DNA of 64,000 nt from Spirochaetia bacterium (GTDB taxonomy: Bacteria > Spirochaetota > Leptospiria > Leptospirales > Leptonemataceae), in contig VFLI01000003.1 of NCBI GenBank assembly GCA_009885105.1, positions 26,723-90,722 on the forward strand, written 5' to 3'. The notes below the pieces were generated by a model. The model made no database searches, was not told where the DNA came from, and worked only from the letters and a program-made list of their open reading frames with translations. This document shows positions 25,770 to 35,331 of this stretch, piece by piece. The position numbers and the translations under genes were made by a program. How positions within the stretch are numbered: position 1 is the first letter of the stretch; the number at the start of each line of letters is the position of its first letter.

Positions 25770-27479
25770 TTACAGATCCGGTTTCGGTTTCACATCGACA
25801 TGAATTTCCGCTGCCTGCGCCGATTCCTGGTCCGGCGCATTTGGTTCGTTGTACGCAGACACTGAAAAGTAATATGTTCTGTTGTTATCAAGCAAAGGCA
25901 GTGTGACGGGGCGCCCGTCCCTCATTCGCTGAACCATGTTTCTTTCAATGATTTCATTTGTGATCAAGAGGCGAATCTTGTTGTGGAGTTTTCTGTTCAG
26001 GCTGTCCGGATGTTCTTTGCTTTCCTGGAGCTCGCCCCGTGTCAATTCTGAAGGCAGAGGAATATGGCGGATTCTTTCCGGACCCGCGCCGCCAAAACGA
26101 TAATCGAGGCGGCCCAGATATTCACCCGGCCGCAATCCGTAATAGACATAGTATCCGCCGGTCTGTTGAACGCTGCCCTCCGGACTTTTTGACCATTCGA
26201 GACAGACGACTCTGTCCTGGGTCAGTTCCGGCACAGAACGGAGATTCGTAGGAGTGTGGGGAGCAAATATTGGAGCGAAATCCAGTTTTACTTCTTTGAG
26301 CACCGGAGTCGCACGGCCGTCCGCTTCGCCGCGCAGTCTTGCTTTCCACTGCAGATAGCTGAAGGGCGGTATCCTGTCAGTGCGAATATCGATCCTTCTC
26401 CACGGGATCACGTCTTCCGGCGTGTCGACCGTAAACGGTTTGGTATCGTAACGAATCAAGAAATCGATTCCGGTTCCCGGCGGCATATCTGCCGAATACG
26501 CAAGCCGGCCGTATGCTGATTTTCTGCCGCGCGCGGGAGCAAGCACGGACGAAACAACGCTGCCGGTCATCTGCTCCGAACGGGCATTTACGGCATTGAC
26601 ATGCACAGGAGGAAACAGGGCGCTTCCTCCCGCGTCGGGCGAGAACTCAGAGGTGATGCGGAAATCATCAATGATGCCGGAATAACTTTCGCCCAGGATG
26701 AGGGGAGACCGGTCGAGAGGATGAAAACTCGCCCGCCATACACCGGACCGGCCGCGGGCATTGGCAGTGCCTTCTTCTCGTCCGTTCAGTGTCATCAGAA
26801 GACGGCCTTCAGCAGCCCTGTAGGCGACGGCGATGTGCGACCATTCTTTGATCGGGATGCGGGAAATAGAACGAAGTTCGATGGTGTGTCTGTTTTCTTC
26901 TCCGTCCTCGAACATGTTGTAAAGAGAAAAATGCGCCCGGTCATCATGAATGGAAAGCTCGATGCCGCGTTTCACGCCCTCCATCATTCCGACTTTCTTG
27001 AACACGGTGTTATTTCTGTAAAAGTATCCCGGATTGATCCAGAGTTCCATTGTGAAATCATCCAGCGGTCCGGTTCCCGGCCACAGTTCTTCGGGAGAGC
27101 CGATGACAATTTTATTGCCTATTCGGTTGAAGAGAGCAGCCCCGCGTCCAATCCGTGAATCGGCTGTAAAAATGTAATTGGATTCGCGGATAGCAAAATT
27201 TCCGGATATGTCTTTTAACAGAAACGGAAGTTCATTATCGAAATTCAGGAATAGAATATTGCCCGGGTCTTCGGCGTAATTGAAGTGGGAAAGGCGGATA
27301 TCCTGGGTTGTATCGTCGCCGCGGAATTTTTCCGTTCTGTCCAGCATGACACCGGCAAAATCCGGATTTCTCCGGGAGCCCGATTCCAGAGTCTCCGCCT
27401 TCGACCAGACCGGGATTAGAACAAACAGAGCCATGATGAAAATATTTCTTAAATAAATATGCATAGGCGTACCGGGCAT
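25770..27479 (-). CDS. Exported LamG (concanavalin A-like) domain protein
   Basis: 569 residues with an N-terminal signal peptide (about 8-28, ending WSKAE). Residues 70-290 form a LamG/concanavalin-like beta sandwich: FTMELWINPGYF, GIELSIHDDRAHFSLYN, EWSHIAVAYRAAEGRL and GIIDDFRI are its typical strands. The C-terminal half holds beta domains that look Fn3-like, with VCLEWSKSPEG and YYFSVSAYNEPN. Such proteins bind carbohydrates or surface partners. It follows a small exported-protein gene on the same strand by 84 bases. The ligand is unknown. Confidence 0.75.
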   Translation of the reverse strand: MPGTPMHIYLRNIFIMALFVLIPVWSKAETLESGSRRNPDFAGVMLDRTEKFRGDDTTQDIRLSHFNYAEDPGNILFLNFDNELPFLLKDISGNFAIRESNYIFTADSRIGRGAALFNRIGNKIVIGSPEELWPGTGPLDDFTMELWINPGYFYRNNTVFKKVGMMEGVKRGIELSIHDDRAHFSLYNMFEDGEENRHTIELRSISRIPIKEWSHIAVAYRAAEGRLLMTLNGREEGTANARGRSGVWRASFHPLDRSPLILGESYSGIIDDFRITSEFSPDAGGSALFPPVHVNAVNARSEQMTGSVVSSVLAPARGRKSAYGRLAYSADMPPGTGIDFLIRYDTKPFTVDTPEDVIPWRRIDIRTDRIPPFSYLQWKARLRGEADGRATPVLKEVKLDFAPIFAPHTPTNLRSVPELTQDRVVCLEWSKSPEGSVQQTGGYYVYYGLRPGEYLGRLDYRFGGAGPERIRHIPLPSELTRGELQESKEHPDSLNRKLHNKIRLLITNEIIERNMVQRMRDGRPVTLPLLDNNRTYYFSVSAYNEPNAPDQESAQAAEIHVDVKPKPDL

Positions 27480-27563
27480 AGTACAGTATCGGTCTTTTCA
27501 GTGTAAGGGTTTCTGCGAAAAAATTATGGTTCCCGACGAGCAGGAGGCCGGGGCGCATGTCTG

Positions 27564-28229
27564 TCAGCGCAGAATCAGAATTATCCTGGCTCTCTCCAGA
27601 GCGTTCAGCTGGGTAAAAAATCTGAACTGGGCAAGATAGAACGGGCTGAAAAGCTCTTCTGTGGGCAGCTCTTCCGGGACTGTGGATTTTTCACATTCCT
27701 GACCCGGGGCGGTGATTTTTTTTTCGAGTGAATCGAACAGGCCCTGCCAGGATCGGGAAATAATCGTCTGTCTTTCCAGGGCCATGGTGCGGGCTGTGCG
27801 CCGTGCTTCCAGCACAGGGGCGATGTCTTTTCTAAATATCTTTAAATTATTGGCAACATAACTTTCATACTGATCCTGAATGCGGCGCCAGAGTTGGAAC
27901 TGGCGGTCCTGCTCGATCCGGGCGCTGTCGAGCTGGGTTTTTCTATCGGAAGAATTTTTACTGCAGATTGCACTGGCAAACAAACGCCGTCTGCCGGTCA
28001 GGAGTTGGCGGCTTTTTTCCTCCAGACGACCGGCCATGGCCAGAATCAGGTCCTGGTCCAGCACCGGCGCTGTAAAGTAGGGAATCATTGTATTTTCTGT
28101 CGTCGGTGATAGTTCCGGGGGGATTGGAAGAAGAAAGAATGCGCTGGTTTCCGGAATAAATTCAGGAACAGGATTCGCTGAAAGGGGAAGCGCGCAAATA
28201 AGAATAATTATAGAAATTTTAGCAGTCAT
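27564..28229 (-). CDS. Exported protein of unknown function
   Basis: 221 residues with a short signal peptide (about 4-18, IIILICALPLSANP). The rest is mostly helical and charged, with a likely coiled region at about 85-150 (RIEQDRQFQLWRRIQDQY, EARRTARTMALERQ). I recognise no domain. It is divergent from the TolC-like gene, 86 bases away, and upstream of the LamG gene on its own strand, so both minus-strand genes may share a promoter. Confidence 0.6.
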   Translation of the reverse strand: MTAKISIIILICALPLSANPVPEFIPETSAFFLLPIPPELSPTTENTMIPYFTAPVLDQDLILAMAGRLEEKSRQLLTGRRRLFASAICSKNSSDRKTQLDSARIEQDRQFQLWRRIQDQYESYVANNLKIFRKDIAPVLEARRTARTMALERQTIISRSWQGLFDSLEKKITAPGQECEKSTVPEELPTEELFSPFYLAQFRFFTQLNALERARIILILR

Positions 28230-28315
28230 TTAATAAAACACAGCGCCATTTTTTTCTTCAATTTGCTCAAAAGGATATAGCCACATTTACCCGTTGTTCG
28301 GTTTCTGGTAATTTT

Positions 28316-29917
28316 ATGAAGTCCATGAAGTTCTGTCTTCTATTCTTCACAACTGTTTTTTTTCTGATCGCGGCGGGAGCTCTGGCGGCGCAGAATTCTC
28401 AGCAGCCGGCGCCCAATGTCCAGGTTCAGCCGGCCGGCCAGATTCAGGTCGATTCAGAAGGAAAACCTGTGCCACTGTCTATTGAAGAGACCATACGCAC
28501 AGTTCTGTCGAACAACAATTCCGTTCGGTTGCAGCAACTGGAAATTCTAAAGTCTGACACAGAGCTCCTTAAAAATGAGACGCAGTACACTCCGGTTGTC
28601 GCATTTTCCTATCAGGGACAGGAAACCAGGAACAAGGTTCAGCCTTCGACCCTTTTTTCAGGAACGCAGATCAACAATGATATTTATACCGCAACCCTTT
28701 CCAAACTTTTCAGCACGGGAACCTATTTTCAGGCTCTGGTGTCGGATACCCGGTTTGACAGCAACGCCGGTGAAACTACCGCATCCAGAGGGACTCTTGC
28801 CGCAAGTCTGGCGCAGCCTCCCCTGCACACGGGCGCTCTGACACTGGTGCTGCGACAGGAACTCATGCGAAATGCGTTCGGGTACAGTCTTCGTCGTCTG
28901 AATGAGATTGCGAGAAACCGGGCCGTCATACAGAGGCAGGATTTGATCTATCAGCTGGGTCAGCTTGTTGTGAAGACAATGATCGACTACTGGACGCTGG
29001 CCATCGCTGAAGAATCGGTGAAAACCACGGAAATGCTTCTGGCAAATGTTCGCAATATTCAAGGAATCACAATCGCCAAGCGAAACATCGGTCTGGCAGA
29101 GGCCTTTGAAGTCAATCAGTGGACGGCTCTGGCCATGCAGTCTGAAAATCAGCTGAGTTCGACCATGCTGGAAAGAAATACAAAACGACGCGATTTATTG
29201 CGGGTTATGAATCTGGATCCACAAACGCAGATCACGGGTGTCACGGAGTTGATTGAGCTGCTGCCCACGGACATCAATCCAGAAAAAGATCTGGCAGAGG
29301 CCTATATGACCCGGCCGGATTTAAAGAATATCAAACTGCAGATACAGAACGCGCAGATGGCGGAGGAGCTTGCCGACAACGCGCTTCTTCCTTCCGTTGT
29401 GCTGCAGGGCCGCTATGCCAGCCGCGACCAGGGTCGTCATGCCAATACGGCATTCAACGAGGTTCCCAACGGCCTCTATCCTGAAAGCGGAGTGGAATTC
29501 AAAGTGGAATACCCTCTCTGGGATGAGGGCGCCCGCGTCGACGCCAGAAATGCGAGAATCACACGCAAGCAGCTGGCCATTCAGGAAGAACAGCTTCGCC
29601 GTCAGATCAGCGATGAAATACACGATTCGTATGACAGAATTCAGGCCGGATTCAACTCGCTTCAGAAAGCCCGCGAGGCCGTTGCGCAGTCAGAAGCGTA
29701 CTATACAGGACTTCTGTTTCGCTACAGACAGGGACGGTTTACGGCAGTGGCGGTGAAGACAGCGCTGGATGCCCTGGTGCAGTCCCGGCTCGCTCTTATT
29801 CAATCAAAGATAAATTACAATATTTCAATTGTGCGATACGATCTTGTTCGCAATAAAATATTTGAAAAGTACAACATCGATGTGAATCTGGTCGTCGATC
29901 GTCTTCGCGCTCAGTGA
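28316..29917 (+). CDS. TolC-family outer membrane efflux protein
   Basis: 533 residues with a signal peptide (about 5-25, ending AALAAQ). Residues 50-520 show the two-fold TolC pattern: long amphipathic helices (SIEETIRTVLSNNNSVRLQQ in the first half; RRQISDEIHDSYDRIQAG and LFRYRQGRFTAVAVKTALDA in the second) separated by short beta strands. It should form a trimeric outer-membrane channel that exports small molecules or proteins together with an inner-membrane pump. No pump or adaptor gene is next to it. Its last codons overlap the end of the convergent glycosyltransferase gene by 7 bases. Confidence 0.9.
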   Translation: MKSMKFCLLFFTTVFFLIAAGALAAQNSQQPAPNVQVQPAGQIQVDSEGKPVPLSIEETIRTVLSNNNSVRLQQLEILKSDTELLKNETQYTPVVAFSYQGQETRNKVQPSTLFSGTQINNDIYTATLSKLFSTGTYFQALVSDTRFDSNAGETTASRGTLAASLAQPPLHTGALTLVLRQELMRNAFGYSLRRLNEIARNRAVIQRQDLIYQLGQLVVKTMIDYWTLAIAEESVKTTEMLLANVRNIQGITIAKRNIGLAEAFEVNQWTALAMQSENQLSSTMLERNTKRRDLLRVMNLDPQTQITGVTELIELLPTDINPEKDLAEAYMTRPDLKNIKLQIQNAQMAEELADNALLPSVVLQGRYASRDQGRHANTAFNEVPNGLYPESGVEFKVEYPLWDEGARVDARNARITRKQLAIQEEQLRRQISDEIHDSYDRIQAGFNSLQKAREAVAQSEAYYTGLLFRYRQGRFTAVAVKTALDALVQSRLALIQSKINYNISIVRYDLVRNKIFEKYNIDVNLVVDRLRAQ

Positions 29918-30819
29918 AATACAGTTGCAATTTCGTTCCGCAGTTCCTCCAGTGCAGCGAAGTCAACGCCCCGTTTTGCGGCGCCTGTCATTAGAATCTG
30001 CAGTTTTTCCATACAGACGATTTTCGCCCGTTCGCGTTCTTCCTCTTTCATCCGGGAGCTTTTTACAGTTTTAAGTATGGCCCGGATTCTTTCCCGGTCC
30101 AGACTGTGGCGTGCGCTCAGCTGCGGCCAGTCCCCGGAACGTTTTATTGTAAGATCCAGCGGCACGAGCCCGATTGGTCGTGTTGAAAGATAGCGCAGGT
30201 TGAATTCAAAATCTTCGCAGACAAAAAAGTCCGGATCGTACCCGTCCATTTCCTGAAATACCTGCCGGCTGATCAGCAGAGAAGAGGGTGAAATCAAGCA
30301 GTGACTCAGAGAATCTTTAAAAAATCGCCCGCAGAGCGGCTGCAGATGAGCCGGCTGTGTTAATAATTTTCCGTTTTTAATCCAGGTTTCCCGTGTGCAT
30401 ACGGCCTGCAGATGGGGTCTTTTCCTCAGATACTCAAATTGGAATTCCAGCTTTTCTCTGTTCCACAAATCATCGGAATCCAGAAAAGCCAGGTAAGAGG
30501 AATGACTTGCGGCGGCGCCTGCATTTCGTGCCGGGCCCGGTCCCAGACCGGAAGTATGAATTATCTTATACTCGATTCGTCCGGATCGAACCGCCTCCGA
30601 ACTGTCCCCAAATTTGACCGCTGACAATTCATCTGGATTCCCAATTTTCTCGAGACTGTCTATAACAACAACGATTTCGGCCGGAATTCCTGTTCCGGCG
30701 GTAATGGAGTGGAGCGCCTCTGAAAGCATCGCCGGTCTCCCGCTCACAGGGAGAATTGCGGCAACGGGCAATGTTTGGATTGACCCCGGCGGTGACCTTT
30801 TTACTTTGCTTCCGTGCAT
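29911..30819 (-). CDS. Family 2 glycosyltransferase
   Basis: 302 residues with a GT-A fold. The N-terminal VAAILPVSGRPAMLSEAL and PARNAGAAAS fit nucleotide-sugar binding, and FLDSDD is the metal-binding DxD motif. MDGYDPDFFVCEDFEFNLR is the usual acceptor-side segment. It transfers a sugar to an unknown acceptor, perhaps in LPS or another surface glycan. Its ATG (30817-30819) overlaps the GTG start of the divergent UbiA gene. One of the two starts may be misplaced; a TTG about 17 codons in would still keep the fold. Confidence 0.85.
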   Translation of the reverse strand: MHGSKVKRSPPGSIQTLPVAAILPVSGRPAMLSEALHSITAGTGIPAEIVVVIDSLEKIGNPDELSAVKFGDSSEAVRSGRIEYKIIHTSGLGPGPARNAGAAASHSSYLAFLDSDDLWNREKLEFQFEYLRKRPHLQAVCTRETWIKNGKLLTQPAHLQPLCGRFFKDSLSHCLISPSSLLISRQVFQEMDGYDPDFFVCEDFEFNLRYLSTRPIGLVPLDLTIKRSGDWPQLSARHSLDRERIRAILKTVKSSRMKEEERERAKIVCMEKLQILMTGAAKRGVDFAALEELRNEIATVFH

Positions 30820-31716
30820 TCTATAAAAAGCATATTCAAATTGCTCAGGGTCTATCAGTGGACCAAGTCGGGATTCATCTTTCTTCCGTTCGTTTTTTCG
30901 GATTATCTTCTATATATAAAGAATTCTCCCCTGGATCCTGAATCGCTTGCAATTGTTATGCGTCTTCTGTCAGCTTTTTTTGGTTTTTCATTTCTGGCAA
31001 GTTCTGTCTATGTGATGAATGACTGGAAGGACCGCGAACAGGACAGACTGGATCCAAGAAAAATGCGGCGTCCCCTGGCCTCGGGCGACGTGAGCCCGGT
31101 AACCGGCTTTCTGGTTTTTCTGGCACTGCTCTCGGGGGCTCTCGTGCTGGGATTCTTCCTTTCGAAATGGCTTCTTGTGATATTTCTGATTTATTTCGGT
31201 ATGAATGTTTTTTATTCTCTTCTCGGCAAACGCATCATACTTGTGGATGTGTTTATTATTTCAATAGGATTTGTGCTTCGAGTGCTTGCCGGGGCCGTAG
31301 CGCTCAATATTGAAGCCAGTCCCTGGCTTCTGAGCTGCACGTTTTTTATCGCCCTGTTCCTGGGATTTTTTAAACGATTCTATGAAATAAAGGTCGGGCC
31401 GGCGGAGATACTGGTGGGCGGAATTTACAACGCGGATACTCTCAAACAGTTTATCAATATCACCGCGGCTCTTTCAATAATGAATTACACGATCTACAGC
31501 CTGCAGGGCCGGCATGCAAACGCCCATCTTGTCTGGACAGTGCCGTTTGTTGTTCTGGGAATATTCCGGTACTACATGCTTCTGCAGAATCCGGAATCTC
31601 TTCGCGAAGGCAATCCGTCGGATATACTTCTGGCTGATAAATTTCTGATTCTGATAATCCTGCTCTGGGTTCTTCTGTGCGCGGCGCTCATACTCTGGGT
31701 GCAGAAAGCCGGCTGA
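30814..31716 (+). CDS. UbiA-family prenyltransferase, decaprenyl-phosphate phosphoribosyltransferase-like
   Basis: 300 residues with eight or nine membrane helices. The first Asp-rich motif is NDWKDREQD at about 68-76, followed by KMRRPLASG, and the second region is DVFIISIGFVLRVLAGA. This pattern is that of the UbiA branch that moves phosphoribose onto a polyprenyl phosphate, the first step toward decaprenyl-phosphate arabinose in mycobacteria, with relatives in many Gram-negatives. The neighbouring glycosyltransferase supports a role in a surface glycan. The start is a GTG that overlaps the divergent gene by 6 bases. Confidence 0.8.
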   Translation: MHSIKSIFKLLRVYQWTKSGFIFLPFVFSDYLLYIKNSPLDPESLAIVMRLLSAFFGFSFLASSVYVMNDWKDREQDRLDPRKMRRPLASGDVSPVTGFLVFLALLSGALVLGFFLSKWLLVIFLIYFGMNVFYSLLGKRIILVDVFIISIGFVLRVLAGAVALNIEASPWLLSCTFFIALFLGFFKRFYEIKVGPAEILVGGIYNADTLKQFINITAALSIMNYTIYSLQGRHANAHLVWTVPFVVLGIFRYYMLLQNPESLREGNPSDILLADKFLILIILLWVLLCAALILWVQKAG

Positions 31717-31722
31717 ACGCCT

Positions 31723-32568
31723 TTATATTTTTGCAGCAAACACTTTAATACTGGAAATCCGGCCGGACAGCATTGCTCCGCCGAGATAAACCAGGGGCGT
31801 CATATATATCCGGTGAATTGCGGATATCTTGCCTGTTGGTCCGGCGCCCAGGGAGTGTCCGGCCTCTACGGCCAGCATTCTGCGAAAACGCGGCCCGGTG
31901 AAAACAGTGCGCTCTTTTATTTCAATCTGCGTCAGCCCGGACCTCTGTAAAATTTGGAGGTAATTGGTTTCATCAAGCAGCGTATTCACCGATTTATTGA
32001 AAATCGCCGCGGTTCGTCTGAGCCAGGAGGGAACTCCGGATACCACCGTATCGGAAATCACCATCTTCCCTCCGGGCCTGAGCACACGAAGAATCTCTGC
32101 GAACACTTTTTGTTTTTCCGGAGAAAGGTTTATGACACAGTTGGAAATGACCCAGTCCACGCTTTCGCTCTCAATCGGCAGCTCCTCAATGAGTCCGCGG
32201 CGGACTTCCACATTCGCGAGGCCGGCTTTCTGTATGCTGGCGCGGGCCAGCGTGATCATACCTTCCGTCATATCCACGCCAATCACTTTTCCCGATGATC
32301 CCGTTCTACGCGCGGCCAGCAGCAAATCCAGACCGGCTCCAGAACCCAGGTCCACGACCGTGTCACCCGGCTGGATGTTTGTATACAGAAGAGGATTTCC
32401 GCAGCCGTCGGAACACTGCACGGCTGTCAGCGGCATATCTGACAGTTCATCCTGAGAATACCGTTCCTCAGCCGGGATAGCGCTCTGTCTTCCCTCATGG
32501 TGCGAAAAATGACGGACCACATCATTGCGAATCGAGTCCGGGGTTGTCGTTGAATTCAGTGTATCCAT
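31723..32568 (-). CDS. Arsenite methyltransferase-like (ArsM family) SAM methyltransferase
   Basis: 281 residues. The family patterns are clear: SDGCGNPL, the SAM loop VVDLGSGAGLDLLLAARR, VIGVDMTEGMI, and SNCVINLSPEKQKVF. ArsM enzymes methylate trivalent arsenic, bound by three conserved cysteines. The first two are present, but the third, normally before a G-A-L-x-E-x-E-Y-L segment, is replaced by Ser in FNKSVNTLLDETNYL. That may weaken arsenic binding or mean another substrate. The C-terminal 60 residues are not typical. An AAAGGA Shine-Dalgarno precedes the ATG. No arsR or arsenic pump gene is nearby. Confidence 0.75.
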   Translation of the reverse strand: MDTLNSTTTPDSIRNDVVRHFSHHEGRQSAIPAEERYSQDELSDMPLTAVQCSDGCGNPLLYTNIQPGDTVVDLGSGAGLDLLLAARRTGSSGKVIGVDMTEGMITLARASIQKAGLANVEVRRGLIEELPIESESVDWVISNCVINLSPEKQKVFAEILRVLRPGGKMVISDTVVSGVPSWLRRTAAIFNKSVNTLLDETNYLQILQRSGLTQIEIKERTVFTGPRFRRMLAVEAGHSLGAGPTGKISAIHRIYMTPLVYLGGAMLSGRISSIKVFAAKI

Positions 32569-32638
32569 TCAATATCCTTTCAGGCCGCCAGCAGTTAACT
32601 TCAGTCGTAAATGATAGATACAGTCAATAGAAAAACTC

Positions 32639-32668
32639 TCGACAGAGCCGGCCTCATTATTCTATAAT
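32639..32668 (+). promoter_or_regulatory. Predicted sigma-70-type promoter for the soluble adenylate cyclase
   Basis: TCGACA at 32639-32644 (five of six bases of the -35 consensus) is followed after 18 bases by a perfect TATAAT at 32663-32668. Transcription would start near 32675, giving a very short leader before the ATG at 32692. Confidence 0.55.
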
Positions 32669-32691
32669 ATCGAAAATATCGAATATCCTGC

Positions 32692-34047
32692 ATGGAGCGG
32701 TATTGCGCTGTCATAGAAATCATGAAAAAAAATCCTGTACGAGATGCGCTGGCAGAGTTGATGGGCAGGCATTTGCTGCAACACTTGCAGGCAGAACTTC
32801 AGAAGCCGGCTGAGGTTACTGATTACAATACGGCAGAGGGAGCTCCGTTCAAAACAGTGACCTCAGAGCTCCTGGATAAATTGTCCCGGCTCCTGCCCGG
32901 CATCGCGGATGCGGATTCTCCTGCGGAAAATATTTTTAAAAAATGGTGGGATATCTCGCGGCGCGATTCGGGCCGGTCACAGCCTGCGTATGAGAAAACA
33001 ACATTCAATACAATCAACCAGGCCGCGCTTTTTAAAATCGCCGATCTCAAAGATCCCTCTCAGGCCAGGCGGACCGCTTTCGCTGCCAGGATTTACCGCC
33101 ATCTGGATGCTCTGGCGAATCGCGGAAGAGGCATCGAGTACGGTCCCGTAATGAGCATGGAAATTTTACTTCTGCAGCTCTGGCTTGAAGCCGCGGAGCG
33201 GGAGGGTCTGCGTCCGGCCGATGTCCTGCCCCTGCTGACGGATCAGATGAATTTCAATCTGACAAGCGTTTACGGAGTTCTGGATGATCTCCTGCGTCGT
33301 TCTTATGAACGGACGGACCAGATTCTGCAATCTGTGCTGCCGGTCAGAATAGTTGAGGAACTCAAAAAAACAGGACAGGTCGAACCGCGAAAAATCGACA
33401 GCGCATCCATTATGTTCTGCGATATAGTTGGATTCACAAAAATAGCGGAAACGCTGGCTCCGGATGAGCTCATATCAGAGCTCAATCTCTGTTTCTTGCA
33501 TTTCGAACATGCCATGCTTCCGGGTCATATGGAAAAGATAAAAACCATCGGCGATTCTTTTATGTGCGCGGGCGGGATATCAGAAACAGACCGGCTGCAT
33601 GCTGTCGATGCGGTGATCTGCGCTCTGCGGATTCAGGAATTTATGAGAAAACATAAAAAGAGCCGGGAAAGAAAAGGCCTCCACGCCTGGCAGCTTAGAA
33701 TTGGAATTCATACAGGTCCTGTCGTCGCGGGTATTCTCGGAAAAGAGAGATTCAACTATGATATCTGGGGCGATTCGGTTAATATCGCAAGCCGGATCGA
33801 AGCGGCCGGTGAGGCAGAAATGGTGAATATTTCGGCCGAAACCGCTCTCCTTGTAAAGGACTTTTTTGATCTGGAATCCCGGGGAAAAATTCCGGTAAAG
33901 AATAAAGCCGACACGGAAATGTTTTTTGTGCTGGGAATCCGCTCCGAGCTTTCCGTTGGTGGAACCGGAAAAGTGCCCTCGGCCGAATTTCGAAAAAAGT
34001 ATTCTCAGTATATTAAAAAATGGAAAACCAGGCCGGCCCCTGCTTGA
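32692..34047 (+). CDS. Soluble class III adenylate cyclase
   Basis: 451 residues with no signal or membrane segment. The first 220 residues are helical and match no domain I know; they include an RSYERTDQILQSVLP linker just before the catalytic part, as in other bacterial cyclases. The catalytic domain (about 235-425) shows ASIMFCDIVGFTKIA, KIKTIGDSFMCAGG, IGIHTGPVVAGILG and YDIWGDSVNIASRIE. Metal aspartates are in place, and the Asp in YDIWGD fits ATP rather than GTP, so cyclic AMP is the likely product. The first ATG has no Shine-Dalgarno; the ATG at 32722 is an alternative. It is divergent from the ArsM-like gene. Confidence 0.85.
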   Translation: MERYCAVIEIMKKNPVRDALAELMGRHLLQHLQAELQKPAEVTDYNTAEGAPFKTVTSELLDKLSRLLPGIADADSPAENIFKKWWDISRRDSGRSQPAYEKTTFNTINQAALFKIADLKDPSQARRTAFAARIYRHLDALANRGRGIEYGPVMSMEILLLQLWLEAAEREGLRPADVLPLLTDQMNFNLTSVYGVLDDLLRRSYERTDQILQSVLPVRIVEELKKTGQVEPRKIDSASIMFCDIVGFTKIAETLAPDELISELNLCFLHFEHAMLPGHMEKIKTIGDSFMCAGGISETDRLHAVDAVICALRIQEFMRKHKKSRERKGLHAWQLRIGIHTGPVVAGILGKERFNYDIWGDSVNIASRIEAAGEAEMVNISAETALLVKDFFDLESRGKIPVKNKADTEMFFVLGIRSELSVGGTGKVPSAEFRKKYSQYIKKWKTRPAPA

Positions 34048-34090
34048 ATTTACACTTGACGACCGGAGTATTTCTCAATATTTTGCCAAT

Positions 34091-34462
34091 ATGCCGACCT
34101 ACAGTTACGTGTGCCACGATTGCGACCATACTTATGACGCTCTTCAGTCGATGAGCCGGGACCCGGATACCCTCTGTCCCGAGTGCGGAGGCCGTGTGGA
34201 CCGTCTGATCGGAGCCGGAGCGGGCATTCACTTCAAAGGAACTGGTTTTTATGTAACCGATTACAAATCCAAAACTTCAACAGATTCCGCCCCGAAAGTT
34301 GAGACTGCTGCGGCCGCAGCTTCGAGTTCTTCCGCCGCGGCAGCGCCGTCAACTGCTGCAGGCGCTTCATCGACCGCGCCCGCCGCTTCCTCGGCTTCAT
34401 CCGGCAGTAAAGGCTCCGGAAATTCATCTGCATCGGGCGGCTCGTCCGGCTCAGGTTCTTGA
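34091..34462 (+). CDS. FmdB-family zinc-ribbon protein with Ser/Ala-rich tail
   Basis: 123 residues. The first 45 form an FmdB zinc ribbon with paired CxxC motifs, CHDC at about 8-11 and CPEC at about 29-32, and the typical start MPTYSYVC. Residues 65-123 are almost only Ser, Ala, Gly and Thr, a low-complexity tail common in FmdB relatives. These proteins are called putative regulators but the target is unknown. Its TGA overlaps the TTG start of lpxI, so it may be translated together with lipid A genes. Confidence 0.85.
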   Translation: MPTYSYVCHDCDHTYDALQSMSRDPDTLCPECGGRVDRLIGAGAGIHFKGTGFYVTDYKSKTSTDSAPKVETAAAAASSSSAAAAPSTAAGASSTAPAASSASSGSKGSGNSSASGGSSGSGS

Positions 34463-35331
34463 GTCCGGAAGGACGTCTCGGTATACTGGCGGGAAGAGGG
34501 GAACTTCCCTGGATTGCTGCTCGCAGAGCCCGTCTTATGGGCGAAGACGTTCATATTTTCTCCATATACGATGATGAACCGCCCGCCGAATTTCGTGACG
34601 TGAATCACAGAATCATTCTGACAAAGCTGTATTCCTCGACAATACGGATCATGAAAAAATGGGAGATACGCCGGCTGATTCTTCTGGGCAAGGCAACCCG
34701 AGATATTCTCTACGATCATCCGCGTTTCGATCTCCGGTCGATTATTTTGCTCGCCCGTATGGCCAGCCAGAGCGATTATTCCCTTTTTGACACCGTTTCA
34801 CGAGAATTTGAGAAGAAAGGAATCCATATAATAGAACAGAATAAATATCTGAAAGAACTGTTTCTGCCGTCGGGCCGGTACGGTCGCAAATGCACACTGC
34901 GTGAACTTCATGATGTGAGTTTCGGAATGTATCATGCACGGGAAATAAATCGTCTGGATATCGGTCAGACGGTGGTCGTGGGCAAAAAATCTGTGCTTGC
35001 GGTTGAAGGAGCGGAGGGCACCGACAATTGTGTGCGAAGAGGCGGGGAGCTGTTTCATAAAAAAGGCGCAATCGTCTGCAAGGTCGCCAAAATAAATCAT
35101 GACATGCGTTTCGACATTCCGGCGACAGGTGCTGCCACGCTCAAAACGATGAAGGAGGCGGGATGCCGTGTTCTTGCCATTGAATCGGCCCGTACATTTG
35201 TGCTGGATCCTCCCGGATTTATTACCGCGGCGCTCAAAGCGGGGATAACAGTTCTGGCGGTGGATCCGGAGAAAACAGATCTGGCCTGTCTGAAAAAAAT
35301 AAATGCGCGCGCCGCCAAAAAAGTCGTATGA
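34459..35331 (+). CDS. lpxI: UDP-2,3-diacylglucosamine pyrophosphatase LpxI
   Basis: 290 residues of the DUF1009/LpxI family. It cleaves UDP-2,3-diacylglucosamine to lipid X in lipid A synthesis, replacing LpxH in many bacteria. Family segments are RLGILAGRGELPW, LGKATRDILYD, GQTVVVGKKSVLAVEGAEGT and CKVAKINHDMRFDIPATG. The start is a TTG overlapping the FmdB stop; it puts the conserved GILAGRGELP at the expected place, and no better start exists. lpxB follows with a 4-base overlap, which places two consecutive lipid A steps side by side. Confidence 0.93.
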   Translation: MSPEGRLGILAGRGELPWIAARRARLMGEDVHIFSIYDDEPPAEFRDVNHRIILTKLYSSTIRIMKKWEIRRLILLGKATRDILYDHPRFDLRSIILLARMASQSDYSLFDTVSREFEKKGIHIIEQNKYLKELFLPSGRYGRKCTLRELHDVSFGMYHAREINRLDIGQTVVVGKKSVLAVEGAEGTDNCVRRGGELFHKKGAIVCKVAKINHDMRFDIPATGAATLKTMKEAGCRVLAIESARTFVLDPPGFITAALKAGITVLAVDPEKTDLACLKKINARAAKKVV

